Assembly: GCA_043805435.1 (NCBI GenBank)
Contig: JAZDHY010000055.1
Coordinates: 1-64,000 of the forward strand
Direction: 5' to 3'
Length of the DNA: 64,000 nt
Origin: JAEXOD01 sp043805435
GTDB lineage: Bacteria; Bacteroidota; Ignavibacteria; Ignavibacteriales; Melioribacteraceae
In this document: in pieces, positions 44,999 to 55,309 of the stretch
How positions within the stretch are numbered: position 1 is the first letter of the stretch
Layout of the letters: each line of letters opens with the position of its first letter
Program-made: the position numbers and the translations under genes
The notes under the pieces: model-generated
What the model was told of the DNA's origin: nothing
Seen by the model: the letters and a program-made list of their open reading frames with translations, nothing else
The model's database searches: none

Positions 44999-47900
44999 TT
45001 AAGCATTTTTTCCATGACAGTTTTTATATTTTTTACCACTTCCGCATGGACATGGTTCATTTCTTCCTGTTTTTTCTTCAACTCTAACAGGTTGACGTTT
45101 GCCTCTATTTGCAGCTTCATTACCACCTTCGCTGCTATTCATACTTAAGGAGTCACTACTCTCCTTAATTGTCCTGATATTTGAGCTGTGAATAGTCCTT
45201 TTTGTCATTGTTTCTTCCGGTGCGGCAGGAAAAAACTTAAAGCATAATGAAACTACCTCGTCCCTGATACTATCCAACAAAGCAATAAATAAAGTAAAAG
45301 CTTCGCCCTTGTATTCAAGTAAAGGATCTTTTTGACCATAAGCGCGTAAATTTATACCTTCTTTAAGGTCATCCATTTCACGTAAATGTTCTTTCCATTT
45401 ATCATCAATTACGCTTAAAACTGCAAAACGTTCAATACGTGCAACTAAATCACTACCAAGCTGGTTTTCTTTTCTTGTATAAAAATCGGTGCCAACTTCC
45501 ATTATTTTTTCAACAAGTCCAATTTTGCCAAGCTTTTCAAATGTAACCGGATCAATATTTATATCAATTAATAGATGTTGAATTAACTCTTGCCTAATAG
45601 CTTCAATTTCTACATTATCGTAATATTTTTCTATAACACTTGTTACATAATCACGTAAATAATTAAAAATTTCACCTCTTAATCTTTCACCTTCAAGGGC
45701 CTGTCTTCTTCTGGTATAAATTACTTCTCTCTGCTGATTCATTACGTTATCAAATTCAAGCAGACGTTTACGAATTGCAAAGTTGTTTTCTTCTACTTTC
45801 CTCTGAGCACGTTCAACAGATTTTGTAATTAAAGAGTGTTCAATAACTTCACCCTCTTGAATACCTATTTTATTCATAATATTGGCAATTCTATCACTGC
45901 CAAATAATCTCATCAAATCATCTTCAAGTGATATATAAAATTTCGATTCTCCGGGATCTCCTTGTCTTCCTGAACGACCACGCAGCTGCCTGTCAATACG
46001 GCGCGATTCATGTCTTTCGGTACCAAGTATAAATAAACCGCCTTTTTCTACAACACCCGGTCCAAGTTTAATATCGGTACCTCTACCGGCCATGTTTGTA
46101 GCAATTGTCACAGCTCCCGGCTGTCCGGCAAATCCTACAATTTCAGCTTCTCTTTGGTGTTGTTTTGCATTTAACACATTGTGCGGAATTCCCTGGCGTT
46201 TTAATATTCTGCTTATTGTTTCAGAAACGTCAACACTGGTTGTACCAACTAAAATAGGCTGTTGTTTTTCTCGCAATTCTTTTATTTTTTCTAAAACAGC
46301 GTTATATTTTTCACGTTTTGTTTTAAATATTGCATCTTCTGCATCATCTCTGTTAATAGGCTTATTTGTTGGAATAACCGCAACTTCAAGTTTGTAGATT
46401 TCAAAAAATTCCGATTCTTCAGTTTCGGCAGTACCTGTCATACCCGCAATTTTTTTATATAACCTGAAATAATTTTGCAGTGTAATTGTTGCTAAAGTTT
46501 GAGTATCTCGTTCAACTTTTACATTTTCTTTAGCCTCAATTGCCTGGTGTAAACCGTCCGAATATCTTCTTCCCGGTAATACACGACCTGTAAATTCATC
46601 AACTATTGCAATTTTTCCATCATCGGTTACAACATATTCATCATCTTTTTCAAAAAGAGTATAAGCGCGTAATAATTGATTTAATGTATGAATTCTATCA
46701 CTTCTTTCGCTGTATATTTTATAAAGTTCATCCCTTTTTAATGCTTTTTGTTCATCGGTAATCGAACTGTCTTTATCAATATTTCCTATTGCCAAGGACA
46801 AATCCGGTAATACAAAATAATCTTTCCCCTCTGCAGAACCAAAGGCTAATTCTTCTCTGCCTTTTTCCGTTAAATCAATAGAATGATTTTTTTCATCAAT
46901 TGCAAAATATAATTCTTCATCAACTTCAGGCATTCTTTTAGCATTTTCGCGTAAATACTCCATCTCGGTTTTTTGCATCAACCTTTTATTTGATGGTTCA
47001 CTAAACAATTTCATCAGTTTATTATTTTTTGGAAAACCCCTGGATGCACGTAATAATGCCATACCAACTTTTTCTTCATCTATTCCTCCAGGTTCATTTA
47101 ATCCTCTTTCGGCTTCAGCAACTATAGACGAAACCAATTGTGCTTGTTTTTTAAATATCAAATCTACTTTAGGTTTCATTTCATAAAATTTATGATCCGG
47201 TGACCCAACCGGGCCTGAAATAATTAAAGGAGTTCTTGCCTCATCAATTAATACGGAATCCACTTCATCAACTATTGTATAATTGTGCACTCTTTGAACG
47301 CAGTCTTCAAACCTGACTGCCATATTATCGCGTAGATAATCGAAACCAAATTCGTTATTAGTTCCATAAGTAATATCACTGTTATAACTTATTTTTCGTT
47401 GTTCGGGATCCATTGAGCTAAGAATATTACCAATAGTAAGTCCGTGAAATTCGAAAATTTTTCCCATCCATTCACTATCGCGTTTAGCCAAATAGTCGTT
47501 AACAGTTACAACATGCACACCGCGTCCGGTTAAGGCATTTAAATAAATTGGCAATGTGGCAACAAGTGTTTTTCCTTCTCCTGTAGCCATTTCCGCTATT
47601 TTTCCCTGATGTAATACAATACCACCTATTAATTGAACATCATACGGTATCATATCCCAGTTTATTTTATATCCGGCTGCATCCCACGATTTTCCAACCA
47701 ACCTCCTGCAAGTATCTTTTACAACCGCAAAGGCAATAGGTAATATCTCATCAAGTACATCTTCGTATCTATCATCCAGCTCGTTATTTAATACATCCAA
47801 TCTATCTGTAATGCTGCGATGATCATCTTCTAAATTATCTAAAGTTAATTTATTTTTTAAATTTTCAATTTCGTCCCGTAAATCTTTTGTTTCTTCTGCA

Positions 47901-48061
47901 ATTTTTTCTTTTAACTGAATAGTTTTCGCTTTTAGTTCTTCATCAGTTAAATTTGCCAGTTTTGCATATTCTTCATTAATTTCTTCAACAACCGGGCTTA
48001 GTTCTTTTAATAGTTTTGAGTGTTTATCACCAAAAATATTCTTTAAAATCTTTGTAAACAT
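44999..48061 (-). CDS. secA: SecA, preprotein translocase ATPase
   Basis: Start at 48061 (MFTKILKNIFG) with GGAG just upstream; the longer frame to 48118 adds 19 unlikely residues. Motor domains NBD1 (Walker A ATGEGKT, DEVDSVLIDEARTPLIISG) and NBD2 (TNMAGRGTDIKL, ERHESRRIDRQLRGRSGRQGDPG). Several insertions make it longer (1020 aa) than E. coli SecA, as in Bacteroidota. The C-terminal zinc motif CPCGSGKKYKNCHG binds SecB or lipids. It powers secretion through SecYEG. Confidence 0.98.
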   Translation of the reverse strand: MFTKILKNIFGDKHSKLLKELSPVVEEINEEYAKLANLTDEELKAKTIQLKEKIAEETKDLRDEIENLKNKLTLDNLEDDHRSITDRLDVLNNELDDRYEDVLDEILPIAFAVVKDTCRRLVGKSWDAAGYKINWDMIPYDVQLIGGIVLHQGKIAEMATGEGKTLVATLPIYLNALTGRGVHVVTVNDYLAKRDSEWMGKIFEFHGLTIGNILSSMDPEQRKISYNSDITYGTNNEFGFDYLRDNMAVRFEDCVQRVHNYTIVDEVDSVLIDEARTPLIISGPVGSPDHKFYEMKPKVDLIFKKQAQLVSSIVAEAERGLNEPGGIDEEKVGMALLRASRGFPKNNKLMKLFSEPSNKRLMQKTEMEYLRENAKRMPEVDEELYFAIDEKNHSIDLTEKGREELAFGSAEGKDYFVLPDLSLAIGNIDKDSSITDEQKALKRDELYKIYSERSDRIHTLNQLLRAYTLFEKDDEYVVTDDGKIAIVDEFTGRVLPGRRYSDGLHQAIEAKENVKVERDTQTLATITLQNYFRLYKKIAGMTGTAETEESEFFEIYKLEVAVIPTNKPINRDDAEDAIFKTKREKYNAVLEKIKELREKQQPILVGTTSVDVSETISRILKRQGIPHNVLNAKQHQREAEIVGFAGQPGAVTIATNMAGRGTDIKLGPGVVEKGGLFILGTERHESRRIDRQLRGRSGRQGDPGESKFYISLEDDLMRLFGSDRIANIMNKIGIQEGEVIEHSLITKSVERAQRKVEENNFAIRKRLLEFDNVMNQQREVIYTRRRQALEGERLRGEIFNYLRDYVTSVIEKYYDNVEIEAIRQELIQHLLIDINIDPVTFEKLGKIGLVEKIMEVGTDFYTRKENQLGSDLVARIERFAVLSVIDDKWKEHLREMDDLKEGINLRAYGQKDPLLEYKGEAFTLFIALLDSIRDEVVSLCFKFFPAAPEETMTKRTIHSSNIRTIKESSDSLSMNSSEGGNEAANRGKRQPVRVEEKTGRNEPCPCGSGKKYKNCHGKNA

Positions 48062-48295
48062 TAAGTTCTCCAAATAATTGCGAATAACAAAATTACCAAA
48101 CAACTTCAATAAATGCAATTTTATTATTTTAATTCTTGGTTATTAATAAAGTTAATAATTTATTTAAATTCTATGTAAAAATTTTGCGCATTAATAATTT
48201 TTGTATTTACCTGTTGATTGTGGTTAATATATAAATATATCAATTTTTATTTTAATGGTTTTTTAATAACTTTACACATTAAATTTTTAATTTTG

Positions 48296-51103
48296 ATGGA
48301 AATAGAGAAAAAAGAATTATCCCCTGATATAATTGCTAAACTGATTGAGTTCTCAAACGGGTGTTTAACTGCAACCGAAATGGATTTAATTATAAGTTTA
48401 CTTAATAATTATTTTGCAAAAGTAAATTTTTCTTCAGTTGCAGAAAATAATTTTTTACGAATTATTACGTCTTTATTCGATAAAATCAGTTTTTTACGTT
48501 CTTCAATAACATATAATCACTATTTTGAATATATTATTTTAATTTCCGCAAACAGTAACTATCTAACCGATATTATAGTCCGTAATCCCGAATATTTATA
48601 TTTATTGTACAATTCCGATTTTTTAAACAAAAAAATAACCGTAAAAGATTTAGATTTGGAAATTAAGAATAGTATCTGCAATTATAAAAGTTTTGATTCA
48701 AAATCGAATTATTTAAGATTATTAAAGCGCAAATATTTTCTTAAAATAGGCCTTAACGATATAATAAACAATTTAGATGTTTATAATACAACTCAAGCTC
48801 TTTCAAATATTGCCATATCAATTTCCAAATGTTTATTTAATTTGTGCTTTGAATTTGTTAAGCAAAAATACAATTTATCAAATTTTTCCAGAAAGTACGT
48901 TTTAGCATCTTTGGGTAAACTTGGCGGTAATGAATTAAATTACAGTTCCGATATAGATTTGATTTTATTCTATGATAAAAATTTACCCGTTTGCCGGTCT
49001 TCTAAACTATCAGCCAAGGATTTTTTTAATGAAGTGATTTTTCTTTTTATAAAAACAGCAACCTTAATTACCGAAAAGGGTTACATTTACAGAGTTGATT
49101 TTAGATTAAGGCCGGAAGGAAGGAATTCTTCACTTTCAAAAAGTATAAACGATCATTGTTTATATTATGACACACGCGGTGAAGATTGGGAACGTCAAAT
49201 GTTGTTAAAGCTTAATTTTGTTTGCGGCAGCAGACCTTTGTTTACTAAATTTTTAAACTTCTCTCAGTCCTATATTTTTGCTAAATCTATTTTTGTTTCA
49301 CCCCTTTCTCAAATTAAAACAATGAAAAAACGGATAGAAATTGGTAACGATAATGACATTAAACTTTGTGTGGGAGGAATTAGAGATATTGAATTTTCGC
49401 TACAGGCTTTACAGTTAATTAACGGTGCAAAATATAAAATACTTTATGATGGAAATTCTTTAAATGTAATGATAAAATTATTTTCTCTAAATATTATCAC
49501 CAGTGATGAATATATATTTTTAAGCAGTGCATATAACTTTTACAGAAAAGTAGAACATTACCTTCAACTAATGAACGATAGACAAACTCATTCCATACCG
49601 AATGATATCAATTTGTTAAATTCCATGATTATGTTTTTTGGTCTAAAAGATGAGAAAGACTTTTATAAAGTCCTTAATACTCATAAAGCCAATGTAAGAA
49701 GTTTTTTTATTTCCGTTTTTAATGAACCTGAAAGTATTAATATTACTCAAACATCCATATTTGAAAATATTAGATTTAAAGACAAAAACCGCTCAGTTAA
49801 AAACATTAATTTTTTGAGATTTGGAACTGATTTGTTTGAAACTAAAGGTTTTGATAGTATAACTATTGATTTATTTAAGGAAATTGAAGAACCGATTAGC
49901 AGATATCTATTAAATTGTTCAATGCCCGATATAGTACTCGAAAATTTTGTAAGAGGAATTAAATCTGTTTTTTTTCCTTCTATTTGGTACACCGGATTTA
50001 AGGATAATAATTTTCTAACCCGATATTTAGTCTTATGCGAATATTCAACCCGCTTTTTTAATATGTGGATGCTAAATAAAAAACTTGGCGATTTTTTGTT
50101 AACCGGAAGAATATTTATTAAAGAATATATTCATCAGGATAAAAATTTAAGGATTGATGAAATATTGTTTATTTTATCCGGTCAGTTTGCACTTAATATT
50201 ATTAATGCCGTTGAATTTTCCGAAATTTTAACCATTATTATTAAATCAAAGATAGATCGGTTATATTCTGCCCAAAATATTAGTTGTTTTACTGTTTTTG
50301 CCTTAGGAAGTTTTGGAATTTCAACAATGAACTTTGGTTCCGATATTGATTTAATGTTTGTCAGTAATATTGGTGCAAATTCTTTAAACGTTAATAAAAC
50401 AGCCGAAAAATTTATTGGATTATTAAATCTTGAATTGGCTCCGCTTAAATTGGATTTTAGATTAAGACCTGAAGGAAAAAGTTCGCAAATTGTGTGGGAT
50501 ATAGAAAGTTTTTCAAAATATCTTAATAATAGAGCACGCATTTGGGAATTTGTGGCATTGCAAAAAATTAAATTTGTTGTAGGTAGTTTTAACCTTTATT
50601 CTATTGTTTTGAATAATTTTTTAAGTAAAATTAAAGAGTTTAAGACCGCTATAATTAAGGAAGCGGTAATGGAACTATATAAAACTCTAATCAATAATAA
50701 TAAAACCTATTTAGAAAATACAAAATTTACAAAAGGAACCCTTGTTGATATTCATTTTTGTCAGCAGCTTCTATTTTTTTATAAACCGGACATTCAACAA
50801 GACACTTTAGATAAAACTTTTTATAAAAGATTTAATTATTTAATTAATTATATTTCCACTAATGATTTAAATGTTTTAATTAAAAATTATGATTTTTTAA
50901 AGAGACTTGAAATATCTATTCAAAATATTTTTGGGGTAAATAATTCAAATCTCCCAATAGATAATGAAAAATTATTATTATTAACCAAATTTTTAGATAT
51001 AGATTCAATTGAAAAATTTAGATTAACTTATAATCATGCAATAATTACTAACCAAAAGATTTTATCCAAATATCAGGAAATATGGAATGAAACAGCTAAT
51101 TAA
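48296..51103 (+). CDS. glnE: GlnE-type glutamine synthetase adenylyltransferase
   Basis: Start at 48296 (MEIEKKEL); the frame upstream to 48218 is hydrophobic and untypical. Two nucleotidyltransferase domains: GKLGGNELNYSSDIDL (about 207-221) and GSFGISTMNFGSDIDL (about 671-685), each with the D-x-D metal pair. GGIRDIEFSLQALQL (about 360-374) is the classical GlnE motif. Thus both deadenylylase and adenylylase halves are kept. The sequence is diverged and very AT-rich. It ends 17 bp inside the DUF2723 gene start and is near glnB. Confidence 0.85.
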   Translation: MEIEKKELSPDIIAKLIEFSNGCLTATEMDLIISLLNNYFAKVNFSSVAENNFLRIITSLFDKISFLRSSITYNHYFEYIILISANSNYLTDIIVRNPEYLYLLYNSDFLNKKITVKDLDLEIKNSICNYKSFDSKSNYLRLLKRKYFLKIGLNDIINNLDVYNTTQALSNIAISISKCLFNLCFEFVKQKYNLSNFSRKYVLASLGKLGGNELNYSSDIDLILFYDKNLPVCRSSKLSAKDFFNEVIFLFIKTATLITEKGYIYRVDFRLRPEGRNSSLSKSINDHCLYYDTRGEDWERQMLLKLNFVCGSRPLFTKFLNFSQSYIFAKSIFVSPLSQIKTMKKRIEIGNDNDIKLCVGGIRDIEFSLQALQLINGAKYKILYDGNSLNVMIKLFSLNIITSDEYIFLSSAYNFYRKVEHYLQLMNDRQTHSIPNDINLLNSMIMFFGLKDEKDFYKVLNTHKANVRSFFISVFNEPESINITQTSIFENIRFKDKNRSVKNINFLRFGTDLFETKGFDSITIDLFKEIEEPISRYLLNCSMPDIVLENFVRGIKSVFFPSIWYTGFKDNNFLTRYLVLCEYSTRFFNMWMLNKKLGDFLLTGRIFIKEYIHQDKNLRIDEILFILSGQFALNIINAVEFSEILTIIIKSKIDRLYSAQNISCFTVFALGSFGISTMNFGSDIDLMFVSNIGANSLNVNKTAEKFIGLLNLELAPLKLDFRLRPEGKSSQIVWDIESFSKYLNNRARIWEFVALQKIKFVVGSFNLYSIVLNNFLSKIKEFKTAIIKEAVMELYKTLINNNKTYLENTKFTKGTLVDIHFCQQLLFFYKPDIQQDTLDKTFYKRFNYLINYISTNDLNVLIKNYDFLKRLEISIQNIFGVNNSNLPIDNEKLLLLTKFLDIDSIEKFRLTYNHAIITNQKILSKYQEIWNETAN

Positions 51104-53000
51104 ATATTCTGATTATCTTATTTGTATTTTAATTTTTATTATTTATCAATTTACGTTAGCACCTTCAGTGGTTCAAATCGATTCCGGCGAATTGGCAGCA
51201 ATTCAGGCCACATTTGGTATTGCTCACCCGTCAGGTTATCCCCTATTTACTATTTTAGGATATTTGTTCAGTTTGATTCCTTTGCCAATTTCAAAAATTT
51301 TGGCTTTAAATATATTAACTTCAATATATGTTACTGCGGCTGCATTTTTTATAATCAGAACTATAAAATCCCTTATTCTAAACTTTGAAATTTTTCAAAC
51401 AGAAAAAAAATCAAATAAAAAGAAACAAAAAAGTGAAAATCGTGTAATTTTGTTTAAGCTTGATAACATTTCCGCAACTATTATTGCCGTTATAACCGGT
51501 TTAATAATCCCATTTTCCAAAACATTTTGGTTCCAAAGTACTTCTGTTGAAGTTTATTCGCTTCATTTATTACTGCTTTCTTTAAACATTTATTTTATCG
51601 TAAAAATATTGTTCCAAAAAGAAGTAAAACTTACAAATTGGTTAATAATTGCCGTTTTGCTGGCACTTGGATTTGGAAACCATTTAACTACATTTTTACT
51701 GCTGCCGGGTTTGGCTTATGTTTATTTTTCAAAAGAAAAGTTTTCAATGTCTTCAATTAAGCAGATTGGCAAAATGCTTTTGTTATTTTTTCCCATTTTG
51801 GTTTTATTGTATTTGGTTTTATATTTTAGAGCTTTACAAAACCCGGAAATTAATTGGGGTAATCCTATTGATTTTGAACGTTTTTGGAGGCATTTTACAG
51901 GTAAACAATACCTGGTTTGGATGTTTTCTTCTATTGATGCAGCTAAATCACAATTGGCATATTTTTTTAGTAATTTACCTTCCGAATTTGCTTATGTTAA
52001 TTTTATTATTGGGTTAATTGGTGTGTACGCTGGCTTTAAGTATGCAAAAAAGGTGTCTATTTTTATTGCTATATGTTTTATTTTTACTGTTTTATATTCC
52101 ATAAATTATAATATCAACGACATTGATTCATATTTTTTATTATCATTTATTTCATTTGGAATTTTTATTGTGTATGGTGTTTTGTTTTTAATTTACAAAC
52201 TAAAAATTCATTTAAGCTCAAAAGCGAATTTTTATTATACCGGATTAATAATACTGCCGCTATTACAAATTTTTATGCATTTTTCTTCCGTCGATCAAAG
52301 CAAAATGTATATGTATTCCGATTATACAAAAACATTGTTAAACGGTGTTGATAAAAATGGTGTTGTTTTAAGTTACCAATGGGATTATTTTATTTCCGAA
52401 TCTTATTATTTCCAAAAAGTGGAAAATTTTAGAAATGACATAAAAATTATTGATAAAGAGCTTTTACGCCGTTCTTGGTATTATAACCAGATGGAAAAAA
52501 ATTATCCTGAAATTATTAAAGATATGAAAGCGGAAATTACCGGGTTCCTTGATGCACTAAAACCGTTTGAAAGAAGTGAAAATTTTGATCCTTCAAAATT
52601 GGAGTTTTTTTATCAGGCAATTATGAGAAAAATAATTACGGATAATTATTCTAATCATTCAATATATATTGGACCTGAATTCCTTGATAATGAAATTCAA
52701 AAAAAGGAATTTGTTTTGCCGGAAGGTTATTCCCTTGTACCGGTTGGATTACTTTATAAAGTAACCAAAGGCTCCAATTATGTGCCCGCACCGGATATGT
52801 CAGTAAATATTCGATTCCCCGAAACAGAAGATAAATATAGTGTTTTAATAAAAAACATTGTATATATTTCCATGACAAATAGAGCAATGTATGAAATTAC
52901 ATTTAATAATATTGATAAGGCAAAAAAAATAGCCGCAAATATTATTAAACTTTTCCCCGAAAGAGGTTTACGCCAAAATTTAGCGCAGGCTATGTTATAA
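51087..53000 (+). CDS. DUF2723 membrane glycosyltransferase (GT117-like)
   Basis: 637 residues with about ten to eleven TM helices. The N-terminal block APSVVQIDSGELAAIQATFGIAHPSGYPLF is the DUF2723 signature (Asp/Glu at the membrane surface act as catalytic base), followed by GFGNHLTTFLLLP. The protein is expected to use a lipid-linked sugar on exported substrates, as in the protein O-mannosyltransferase superfamily; the C-terminal 240 residues are periplasmic. Overlaps glnE by 17 bp, probably co-transcribed. Confidence 0.85.
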   Translation: MKQLIKYSDYLICILIFIIYQFTLAPSVVQIDSGELAAIQATFGIAHPSGYPLFTILGYLFSLIPLPISKILALNILTSIYVTAAAFFIIRTIKSLILNFEIFQTEKKSNKKKQKSENRVILFKLDNISATIIAVITGLIIPFSKTFWFQSTSVEVYSLHLLLLSLNIYFIVKILFQKEVKLTNWLIIAVLLALGFGNHLTTFLLLPGLAYVYFSKEKFSMSSIKQIGKMLLLFFPILVLLYLVLYFRALQNPEINWGNPIDFERFWRHFTGKQYLVWMFSSIDAAKSQLAYFFSNLPSEFAYVNFIIGLIGVYAGFKYAKKVSIFIAICFIFTVLYSINYNINDIDSYFLLSFISFGIFIVYGVLFLIYKLKIHLSSKANFYYTGLIILPLLQIFMHFSSVDQSKMYMYSDYTKTLLNGVDKNGVVLSYQWDYFISESYYFQKVENFRNDIKIIDKELLRRSWYYNQMEKNYPEIIKDMKAEITGFLDALKPFERSENFDPSKLEFFYQAIMRKIITDNYSNHSIYIGPEFLDNEIQKKEFVLPEGYSLVPVGLLYKVTKGSNYVPAPDMSVNIRFPETEDKYSVLIKNIVYISMTNRAMYEITFNNIDKAKKIAANIIKLFPERGLRQNLAQAML

Positions 53001-53086
53001 AAAAGAATTGCAAGATAAAAACAATACTATAATCAACTTATCGTCTGTTGGTAAAAGAGTTTTAGCTTTGTAGACTTTTCTAAACA

Positions 53087-53101
53087 AATGACGAAGTCAT
53101 T
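53087..53101 (+). repeat. Triloop hairpin AATGAC-GAA-GTCATT
   Basis: Perfect 6-bp stem with loop GAA, followed by CAACC. It is a member of the variable-stem family, with a less typical tail. Confidence 0.6.
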
Positions 53102-53158
53102 CAACCAAAGTTTTACAGTAGATATTATAGTATTCTGTACACAACCAACGGAGAAATA

Positions 53159-53223
53159 CAACACCAACATGGGCTGCATGTACTTACACGCAAAAAGAAT
53201 AGGCACCCGCGCTACAGGTGAAA
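53159..53223 (+). repeat. Direct repeat, left copy (flanks transposase)
   Basis: It contains CAACATGGGCTGCATGTA, TTACACGCAAAAAGAATAGG and CACCCGC-GCT-ACAGGTG. The right copy at 55163-55227 has the same blocks with about ten base differences, mostly in the hairpin stems. Confidence 0.75.
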
Positions 53224-53313
53224 TATCTTTTACCTAAAATTTTCCTACTTTGATAACTATACCAAAGAAAGTGCATAAAGGATAAAAAAAATTCAAAAAA
53301 ATGAAAATAATGC

Positions 53314-53342
53314 TTGACTTTATGCAAAAATATAGTTATCAT
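53314..53342 (+). promoter_or_regulatory. Putative sigma70-type promoter of transposase
   Basis: TTGACT (53314-53319), 17-bp spacer, TATCAT (53337-53342), followed by a short GTTA...TAAC palindrome and AGGAG before the ATG. Only this strand, and no experimental support. Confidence 0.45.
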
Positions 53343-53366
53343 TGGTAACCATATTTAGGAGTTATT

Positions 53367-54911
53367 ATGAGTTTTCGAGTTGAGAAAAAAGAAGGCAACA
53401 ACATCTACGTTTACGAAACAAGAAGTATTTGGAACAAGGAGAAAAAACAATCTCGCCAAAAGCGTGTTTACTTAGGTATAAAAGACCCAGAGACAGGCGA
53501 AATAACAACACCACGTAAAAACAGGATTCCGGTATTCTCAAAAGATTATGGCAATGTTTATTTTCTTGAAAAGATTTCCGAAAAATACGGTTTAGTTAAA
53601 GTGCTGTCAAAATCATTTCCTGATAGTTACAATGAGATCTTAGCTTTAAGTTATTTAGACATATGTGAAGAAAATCCCCATTACATATTCCCGTATTGGT
53701 ATGATTTATCTCATTTAAAAAACACACGAACAATGAGCGCAAAACAAATAACCGAGTTTATGGAAGATCTAGGTACCGCAGAAGAAAAAAGAGAAGGTTT
53801 CATTAGTAGTTGGGTAAAAAAGATAAACAAAAAAGATTCAGGATTATTTTTTGATATTACATCGATTTCGACATATTCAAACGAATTTGAATTAGCCGAA
53901 TATGGATATAATAGAGATTTAGAATCATTACCGCAGATAAATATAGGCGTGTTATACGGACAAGAAAGTCAACTTCCATTATCATATCGTATATATCAGG
54001 GCAGTATAAGTGATGTAACAACTCTAAAGAAAGAAATTGCACATGTAAAAGAGTTGGGAATAAAAAGCAGCATGTTAATACTAGATAGAGGTTTTTATAG
54101 CCAAAAAAATATTAAAGATTTAGTTAAAAACAAATTAGAATTTATTATTGGCATGACAATGACCACAAATTTAAGTAAAGAATTAATAATAAAAAATTGT
54201 GAAGAAATAAATGATGCCAAGAATGCATTTTTAGTAGAAAATGCAGTAATGTATGGGTTAAAAGAAGAAGTTGAAATAAACGGAGATAAATTTGAAGCAT
54301 TTGTATATTTGGATGATAAACGAAAAGGCGAAGAAAAAGAAAATTTAATTCGAAAGATAATTGAAGTTGAAGAAAAGATGAACCAATCTAAAATAAAAAC
54401 GGAAGAGGATTTTGATGACCTATTTACAAAGCGATGGAGTGGATTAAAAGAGCTTTTTAACATAAAAAGAAACGGAGAAAAATTTGATATCGAGCGCAAT
54501 AATATCAAAATAAAAGAAAAGACAAAAAGATTTGGGATGATGTTAATAATAACAAATAAAAAAGGGCTGGATTTCAAGGAATTATTATTGTTATACAGAC
54601 AAAGAGATTATATAGAGAAGTATTTTGACATATTAAAAAATGAGACTGACGGAAATAGATTAAGAAGTCACAAAAAGGAGATGATAGAGGGGAGGCTATT
54701 TGTGAAATTTATAACTTCAATAATATTTAGTGCAATTTATGCTGAAATGAGGAAAAACACACTATTAAACAAATATACTGTTAAAGAATTAATCTATGAA
54801 TTAAAAAAACTTAGAATAGTAACAATGTCAGATGAAAAACATTTTATTACAGAAATTTCAAAACATCAGCGTGAGATTTTTAATGCTTTTGAGTTGCAAA
54901 TGCCTGATTAA
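53367..54911 (+). CDS. IS4/IS1634-type DDE transposase
   Basis: 514 residues. Residues about 1-60 are a basic DNA-binding region (SRQKRVYLG). The DDE core: FDITSISTYS (first Asp), LDRGFYS (second Asp) and DYIEKYFDILKNETDGNRLRS with the YREK-like Glu, in the order expected for IS4/IS1634 enzymes. The frame is complete, with AGGAG 6 bases upstream, so it may be active. ATAGTTAYCATT occurs at 53332-53343 and again at 54913-54924, bracketing the gene, and a 9-bp imperfect inverted repeat lies at 53253/54913. True element ends are not certain. Confidence 0.85.
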   Translation: MSFRVEKKEGNNIYVYETRSIWNKEKKQSRQKRVYLGIKDPETGEITTPRKNRIPVFSKDYGNVYFLEKISEKYGLVKVLSKSFPDSYNEILALSYLDICEENPHYIFPYWYDLSHLKNTRTMSAKQITEFMEDLGTAEEKREGFISSWVKKINKKDSGLFFDITSISTYSNEFELAEYGYNRDLESLPQINIGVLYGQESQLPLSYRIYQGSISDVTTLKKEIAHVKELGIKSSMLILDRGFYSQKNIKDLVKNKLEFIIGMTMTTNLSKELIIKNCEEINDAKNAFLVENAVMYGLKEEVEINGDKFEAFVYLDDKRKGEEKENLIRKIIEVEEKMNQSKIKTEEDFDDLFTKRWSGLKELFNIKRNGEKFDIERNNIKIKEKTKRFGMMLIITNKKGLDFKELLLLYRQRDYIEKYFDILKNETDGNRLRSHKKEMIEGRLFVKFITSIIFSAIYAEMRKNTLLNKYTVKELIYELKKLRIVTMSDEKHFITEISKHQREIFNAFELQMPD

Positions 54912-55309
54912 CATAGTTACCATTTAACGGAAATTTTAGGCTTTTAATCCCAACGGGATGATATGATTGTAGAAAATCGTTACAAATGCAAACCCAAAAC
55001 CCCGAAGGTGTTGACATTGTTTTATAATAACATTGTCTGAACAATGATTAACAAATTTATGATTTTTGTGATTTGTGTGATTGTTATAATTTTTTATAAA
55101 CATCTTTAAAACCTTGTTAGAGGTTTCCCGTTAATAGCCCAAAAAAACGCAGAATATGAATACAACCCCAGCGTGGGTTGCATGTATTTACACGCAAAAA
55201 GAATAGGCACCTGCGTTGCAGGTGAAAGTTACATCGGAGAGATACAATGTCTGTAACCAATAAACTACATGCAAGCAAATGTGCTTAGGTAAAGCACCAT
55301 GTTAAAAAA
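54912..55309. repeat. Mosaic of hairpin repeats after the transposase
   Basis: Several family members follow each other: ATCCC-AAC-GGGAT (54947-54959) then GATATG; AACCCC-GAA-GGTGTT (54998-55012) then GACATTGTTTTATAAT; AAACCT-TGTTAG-AGGTTT near 55110-55128; AACCCCA-GCG-TGGGTT (55164-55179) then GCATGT; CACCTGC-GTT-GCAGGTG (55208-55224); and GTGCTTA-GGT-AAAGCAC near 55279-55295 then CATGT. The order of blocks recurs in permuted form at 63498-63833. Confidence 0.75.

Larger units (their letters stand above)
53001..53366. other. Upstream flank of transposase with hairpin repeats
   Basis: It contains a hairpin AATGAC-GAA-GTCATT (53087-53101), then a 65-bp stretch (53159-53223) that recurs after the transposase at 55163-55227, and a promoter with palindrome directly before the transposase gene. 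No gene. Confidence 0.65.
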
